Below are positions 60,489 through 64,000 of a stretch of 64,000 nucleotides of DNA, one piece after another. How positions within the stretch are numbered: the first letter of the stretch is position 1; the number at the start of each line of letters is the position of its first letter. The DNA is from Methylocystis heyeri (GTDB taxonomy: Bacteria; Pseudomonadota; Alphaproteobacteria; Rhizobiales; Beijerinckiaceae). The notes below the pieces were generated by a model. The model did not search any database. It saw only the letters and a program-made list of their open reading frames with translations, and was not told the DNA's origin. Location of the stretch: NCBI RefSeq assembly GCF_004802635.2, contig NZ_CP046052.1, positions 2,108,001 through 2,172,000 of the forward strand. Reading direction: 5' to 3'. The translations under genes and the position numbers were made by a program.

Positions 60489-60749
60489 ATGCCGACCGCC
60501 AATCAGGCCGCTGCAACAGCGGCCCCCAAAGAGAACAGCCTTCCTCCCATCGTGAGAGATTATCTCGAACATGTGCGCGGGAGACCGGAAATGATTCTCA
60601 ATCTTCTGCCGGATTATCTCGACAGCCTATGGAAAGAGGCGACAGATTATTCCCGGCGTTACGGGGTCCCCTCCCCCATCAGGCGCGACGAGGTCGAGGC
60701 CCTGCGCGTGCTGGTCGCGACCAGGAATTTTTCACGCGGCTTAACTTAA
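60489..60749 (+). CDS. Small protein of unknown function
   Basis: ATG 60489; 86 residues: a Thr/Ala-rich start, then PPIVRDYLEHVRGRPEMILNLLPDYLDSLWKEATDYSRRYGVPSPIRRDEVEALRVLV. Helical, soluble, no known family. Upstream GGACTTGGGCC gives a weak ribosome site. The codon pattern is coding-like. Confidence 0.45.
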   Translation: MPTANQAAATAAPKENSLPPIVRDYLEHVRGRPEMILNLLPDYLDSLWKEATDYSRRYGVPSPIRRDEVEALRVLVATRNFSRGLT

Positions 60750-60785
60750 AGGGTCGGGAACCAGCATCGGGCGGCGGGACGCGCT

Positions 60786-60980
60786 CTATCGCGAGGGCTC
60801 CGTCACATGGTTCGGCTTTCCTTTTTGAGGAGTCGACGCCAGATCGTGAAGCTGCTTCTCGTCCATAGACTCGACCATCGACTTAGCGGCTCCTTTCAAC
60901 TCGCTCTTCTTGCGCTTTCCGCGCTTGGCGGCGAGAGCCGCTCCAGCCGCCATTTGTTGAGCTTTCGATTTCGCGGGCAT
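60786..60980 (-). CDS. DUF3008 family small basic protein
   Basis: From MPAKSKAQQMAAGAALAAKRG (60980) this encodes 64 residues, with LKGAAKSMVESMDEKQLHDLAST and KGKPNHV at the end. This is the full DUF3008 pattern; such short Lys-rich proteins are widespread in proteobacteria and of unknown function. The frame continues upstream to 61046 but family members start here. Confidence 0.88.
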   Translation of the reverse strand: MPAKSKAQQMAAGAALAAKRGKRKKSELKGAAKSMVESMDEKQLHDLASTPQKGKPNHVTEPSR

Positions 60981-61111
60981 CGAACTCACGCCTTCGGCTG
61001 ATTGCGTTCTGTCGAGAAGATCGCGACAGTCCGCTTCAACGCTCAACTGGATAAGCGAAGAAGCCGATCAAGGCCGGATGTTTCAACGGGCGTGAAATTT
61101 TAGCGCCGCTC

Positions 61112-62071
61112 TCACGCCACGAGTTCATGCAGACTGAAACAGCCCGCCATATCCTTCCAGACCCGGCCGGCTTTCCAGCCGGCGAGAGCGGCGATGCGCC
61201 TGAATTCCGGGATCGTGTATTTGTACGAGCTTTCGGTATGAATCCTCTCGTCTGCGACGAAATGAAAGCGTCGCCCCGCCGCCATCGCCGTCTGATCTTT
61301 CATGCTGACGAGCCGCATCTCGATGCAACCTTTGGCGCAGTCGTAGACAGCCTCATGGCGGAAACCCCGCAGATCGAAGCTTCCATCGAGTTCACGATTG
61401 ATGCGCGCCAGAAGATTGAGGTTGAAAGCTGCGGTTACGCCTTCGGCGTCGTCATAGGCTCGCGTCAGCAGTTTCGAGTCTTTCTTGAGATCGACGCCGA
61501 TGATCAGGGCGCCCTGCGGGGAGAGCAAGCGCCTCATCATCGCAAGGAGCGCCGCCGCCTGGGCCGGCGTGAAATTGCCTATCGTCGAACCGGGAAAGAA
61601 GCCGAGCTTGACGGCGCGAGTAATTTCCTCCGGGAGGAGCGCGGGGCGGGTGAAATCCGCAACGATGGGACTGACCCGCAATTGCGGAAATCTGCTCTCC
61701 AATCTCGTCTTCGCCTGCCGAAGCGCGTCGCGTGAAATATCTATCGGTATGTAAAGCGAGAGCGCGCGCAGCCGCTCGATCAGGATCTCGGTCTTGCGGC
61801 ACGAGCCAGAACCGAATTCCACCAGCGCCGCTACGGAATCATGCCCGCTCGAAATTTCCTCCGCGCGGTCCGTCAATATCTCGAATTCGCATCTCGTCGG
61901 ATAATATTCCGGAAGCGCCGTGATCTCCTCGAACAGTTCGCTTCCGCGCGCATCGTAAAGGAAGCGGCAGGGAAGGCTTTTACGCGCTTTGGACAATCCT
62001 CGGACGACGCAGGCGGCAAAATCGGAAACTTCTTCTTCCCGCCGCCGGGCGGGTTGAGCCGAGCCGATCAT
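61112..62071 (-). CDS. egtD: L-histidine N-alpha-methyltransferase EgtD
   Basis: From ATG 62071 (MIGSAQPARRREEEV) the 319-residue enzyme adds three methyl groups to histidine to form hercynine, the first step of ergothioneine synthesis. Blocks are KSLPCRFLYDARGSELFEEITALPEYYPTRCE, LVEFGSGSCRKTEIL (SAM site), PIDISRDAL, FFPGSTIGNFTP and IGVDLKKDS. The ATG shares one base with the egtB stop (TGATG), so the pair is translationally coupled. Confidence 0.95.
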   Translation of the reverse strand: MIGSAQPARRREEEVSDFAACVVRGLSKARKSLPCRFLYDARGSELFEEITALPEYYPTRCEFEILTDRAEEISSGHDSVAALVEFGSGSCRKTEILIERLRALSLYIPIDISRDALRQAKTRLESRFPQLRVSPIVADFTRPALLPEEITRAVKLGFFPGSTIGNFTPAQAAALLAMMRRLLSPQGALIIGVDLKKDSKLLTRAYDDAEGVTAAFNLNLLARINRELDGSFDLRGFRHEAVYDCAKGCIEMRLVSMKDQTAMAAGRRFHFVADERIHTESSYKYTIPEFRRIAALAGWKAGRVWKDMAGCFSLHELVA

Positions 62072-63354
62072 CACGACGCATCCGACGCGAGGCGCAGGCC
62101 GGAGAACTGCCAGCGCTGATGAGGATAGAAGTAGTTCCGGTAACTGGCCCGGACATGGCCGCTCGGCGTTGCGCAGGAGCCGCCGCGAAGCACATGCTGG
62201 CCCACCATAAATTTGCCGTTGTATTCCCCGAGCGGCCCGGCGGGCGGGCGATAGCCCGGATAGGGAAGGTAGGCGCTTCCGGTCCACTCCCAGACATCGC
62301 CGAACATCTGCTTCATTCCGGCTCCGGCGCCGGCCGGAAGCGGCCGCAGGGCGTCGCTGCCGAGATCATTGGCTTCGCGGCCGGCCGTTTGCGCCGCGGC
62401 CTCCCATTCGAACTCGGTGGGAAGGCGACTACCCGCCCATTGCGCGAAGGCCTGCGCTTCGAAATAGCTGACATGTGCGACCGGAGCCGCCGGATCGACC
62501 GGCTGGAGCCCTTCCAGCGTCATGCAGAACCACTGGCCGTCGCAATGCTCCCAATAGAGCGGCGCGCGCCATCGTTCGCGGTTCGCCAGCGCCCAACCGT
62601 CGGAAAGCCACAGAGACGGCGCGTCATAGCCGCCATCCTCCATGAACTGCAGCCACTCGAGGTTGACGACTGGCCTGTCGGCGAGACGAAAGGGCGCCAG
62701 CAAGGCCTCGTGACCCGGCCTTTCATTGTCCCAGCAGAAGCCCTCGCCATCCATGCCCATGCGGCGAACGCCGCCTTCGAATGCGATCCATTTTTGCGCC
62801 CGAGGCTCCGGCCCCGGGTTGTGGGATCGCGGCGAGCGATAGCATGGCCGCAGAGGATTGGCGGCGAAAAGCGCGAGTATGTCGGTCAGCATCAGCTCCT
62901 GATGCTGCTGCTCGTGATTGGCGCCGGTTTCGATCAAGCCATAGGATTCGGGCGCGTAGGCGAGACCGCCGTCGAAAAATTCCTCGAGCGCGAGGTCGAC
63001 ATGCCTACGGTAGGCCAGAACGCGATCGAGCGAGGGGCGTGTCAGAATTTCACGCTTGGGCCTCGGATGGCGAGCGCCAAGAGACTCGTAGTAGGAGTTG
63101 AAGCAATAGTTGAAACGCGCGTCGAAGGGCGCATAGGACTCAATATAGCGCTCCAGCACGAACTTTTCGAAAAACCAGCTCGTATGCGCAAGATGCCATT
63201 TGGTCGGGCTCGCATCCTCCATCGCCTGCACGGCCATGTCCTCAGGTCCGAGCTCTGACGCCAGCCTCATCGAAAGATTCCGGGTTTCGCGCAGCCTGGA
63301 GCAAAGGCCCTGAGCCCAATCGCAATCCGTTCCGGCAAGAGTGAAGCTTATCAT
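62071..63354 (-). CDS. egtB: Ergothioneine synthase EgtB (hercynine sulfoxide synthase)
   Basis: This 427-residue enzyme has a DinB-like N-terminal half with iron ligands in KWHLAHTSWFFE and HEQQHQE (HX3HXE), and a C-terminal formylglycine-generating-enzyme-type domain (FAQWAGSRLPTEFEWEAAA, GDVWEWTGSAYLPYPGY, VLRGGSCATPSGHVRASYRNYF). It joins hercynine to a thiol with O2. The neighbour egtD completes the first step. The sulfur donor branch (EgtA, EgtE) is not in the window. Confidence 0.95.
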   Translation of the reverse strand: MISFTLAGTDCDWAQGLCSRLRETRNLSMRLASELGPEDMAVQAMEDASPTKWHLAHTSWFFEKFVLERYIESYAPFDARFNYCFNSYYESLGARHPRPKREILTRPSLDRVLAYRRHVDLALEEFFDGGLAYAPESYGLIETGANHEQQHQELMLTDILALFAANPLRPCYRSPRSHNPGPEPRAQKWIAFEGGVRRMGMDGEGFCWDNERPGHEALLAPFRLADRPVVNLEWLQFMEDGGYDAPSLWLSDGWALANRERWRAPLYWEHCDGQWFCMTLEGLQPVDPAAPVAHVSYFEAQAFAQWAGSRLPTEFEWEAAAQTAGREANDLGSDALRPLPAGAGAGMKQMFGDVWEWTGSAYLPYPGYRPPAGPLGEYNGKFMVGQHVLRGGSCATPSGHVRASYRNYFYPHQRWQFSGLRLASDAS

Positions 63355-63553
63355 TCGTCATCCCGGTCGATCGTTGTTCCACAAGGCGAAAAACCAATAA
63401 CGCGCAGTCTCGGCTTCGAGGCCGTTGCAACTGGGTAACTCACGAGGCGCCGGTTTCGATCCCGCGATTTTTTCAGCAGATGCGCCACGCAGAGTCGCGA
63501 TCCCGTCGCGGGCGCTACATTGATGATGGAAGCGCAAGCAGGAGAGACGGATC

Positions 63554-64000
63554 ATGATTCGATTGGAACGACTCGTGAAACATTACGAGGGCGCTACCGT
63601 CATCGACGATTTATCTGCGTCGTTCGAAGAGTCGCGGACAACCGTTCTGATCGGGCCGTCGGGCAGCGGAAAGTCCACCCTGCTGTCCCTGATCATGGGA
63701 ATCGAGCAGGCGGACCAAGGCCGCATTTGGCTCGACGGCGAGCTCCTGACCGCCGCAACGGCCATGAATGCGAGGCGCAAGATCGGCTATGTGATCCAGG
63801 ACGGCGGTCTGTTTCCTCATCTTTCCGCGCGCGGCAATGTCGAGCTCATGGCCAGGGAATGCGGCTGGGGCGAGCAGGCTCGCAAGGCGCGGCTCGATGA
63901 ATTATGCGAACTCACCCGCCTGCCTCGCGAGAGCCTGGACAAGTCTCCGCTGGAGCTTTCGGGCGGCCAGCGCCAGCGGGTTTCCCTCATGCGCGCCCTC
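63554..64000 (+). CDS. ABC transporter ATP-binding protein, osmoprotectant (OpuC/YehX-like) type (partial, runs off window)
   Basis: ATG 63554, preceded by CAGGAGAGACGG, gives 149 residues to the edge. MIRLERLVKHYEGATVIDDLSASF leads to Walker A GPSGSGKS (34-41), the Q-loop VIQDGGLFPHLSARGNVEL and the signature LSGGQRQRVSLMRAL. The Q-loop with DGGLFPHLS and early start are typical of glycine betaine/choline-type importers. The partner permease genes would lie beyond the window. The gap from egtB (63355-63553) holds its promoter. Confidence 0.85.
   Translation, partial: MIRLERLVKHYEGATVIDDLSASFEESRTTVLIGPSGSGKSTLLSLIMGIEQADQGRIWLDGELLTAATAMNARRKIGYVIQDGGLFPHLSARGNVELMARECGWGEQARKARLDELCELTRLPRESLDKSPLELSGGQRQRVSLMRAL

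Noticed and set aside
1-64000. CRISPR arrays, tRNA or rRNA genes, prophage
   Set aside because: No regularly spaced direct repeats, cloverleaf sequences, rRNA blocks or phage gene sets were seen in the gaps.

Overview
The window is GC-rich, densely coded chromosome from an alphaproteobacterium of the order Rhizobiales. Several features point to a type II methanotroph of the Methylosinus/Methylocystis kind: a copper-site protein of the PmoD/AmoD family (39205-39807), PQQ biosynthesis genes (41186-44330), a DivL-type tyrosine pseudo-kinase (16713-19682), a TsaE-phosphotransferase fusion, a speF-type RNA leader in front of an ornithine decarboxylase, AddAB instead of RecBCD, and several dispersed palindromic repeats of the type common in Rhizobiales. 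No pmoCAB, 16S rRNA or tRNA gene is present, so the genus is an inference.

Layout. 0-6 kb: yggS (cut by the window edge), cutA, a lone SSS-like permease, then the rpsO-pnp operon with a clear terminator. 6-7.7 kb: a TacAT-type toxin-antitoxin pair beside a VapC remnant, then a secreted protein of unknown function. 7.8-19.7 kb: a long minus-strand run addA-addB-murU-tsaE/amgK-divL with overlapping or nearly overlapping genes. 20-24.8 kb: ahcY, a cytochrome b561-DUF3611 membrane protein, and a di-heme peroxidase-like protein with an unusual second heme motif. 25.1-30.5 kb: a three-gene minus-strand operon with a P2A-type ATPase joined in frame to a periplasmic adaptor (HlyD/MacA type), an AI-2E-family transporter and a UspA protein. 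30.6-37.2 kb: sugE, pgi, a periplasmic glucan gene, the speF leader plus ornithine decarboxylase, and a GNAT enzyme. 37.2-44.4 kb: fliJ, a HAD phosphatase, the PmoD-like gene and a secreted partner, and pqqB-pqqC-pqqDE (minus). 44.5-48.9 kb: an ArsR/SDR divergent pair with a visible operator, small genes among repeats, and an IS5-family (IS427-like) element. 48.9-52.7 kb: cobalamin genes cobU, cbiD and cbiB, with a small membrane ORF and a PEBP protein between them. 52.9-56 kb: a TadG-like surface protein and a three-part DUF535 protein. 56.1-58.7 kb: ispH, thrB, rnhA. 58.9-61 kb: small unknown genes. 61.1-64 kb: egtB-egtD for ergothioneine and the start of an ABC transporter ATPase.

The strongest candidate for something new is the P-type ATPase/adaptor gene. 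A covalent ATPase-adaptor would place an export-type adaptor on the periplasmic side of a cation pump. The domain junction carries a run of seven G. Removing one G would restore an ATGA stop/start overlap between two separate genes. The fusion may therefore be a recent indel, a slippage site that makes both forms, or a sequencing error. Other points of interest are a duplicated ATPase domain in DivL, an orphan PmoD, a PqqD-PqqE fusion without pqqA nearby, the CX3CH heme motif, and the DUF535-coiled coil-YPDV protein.
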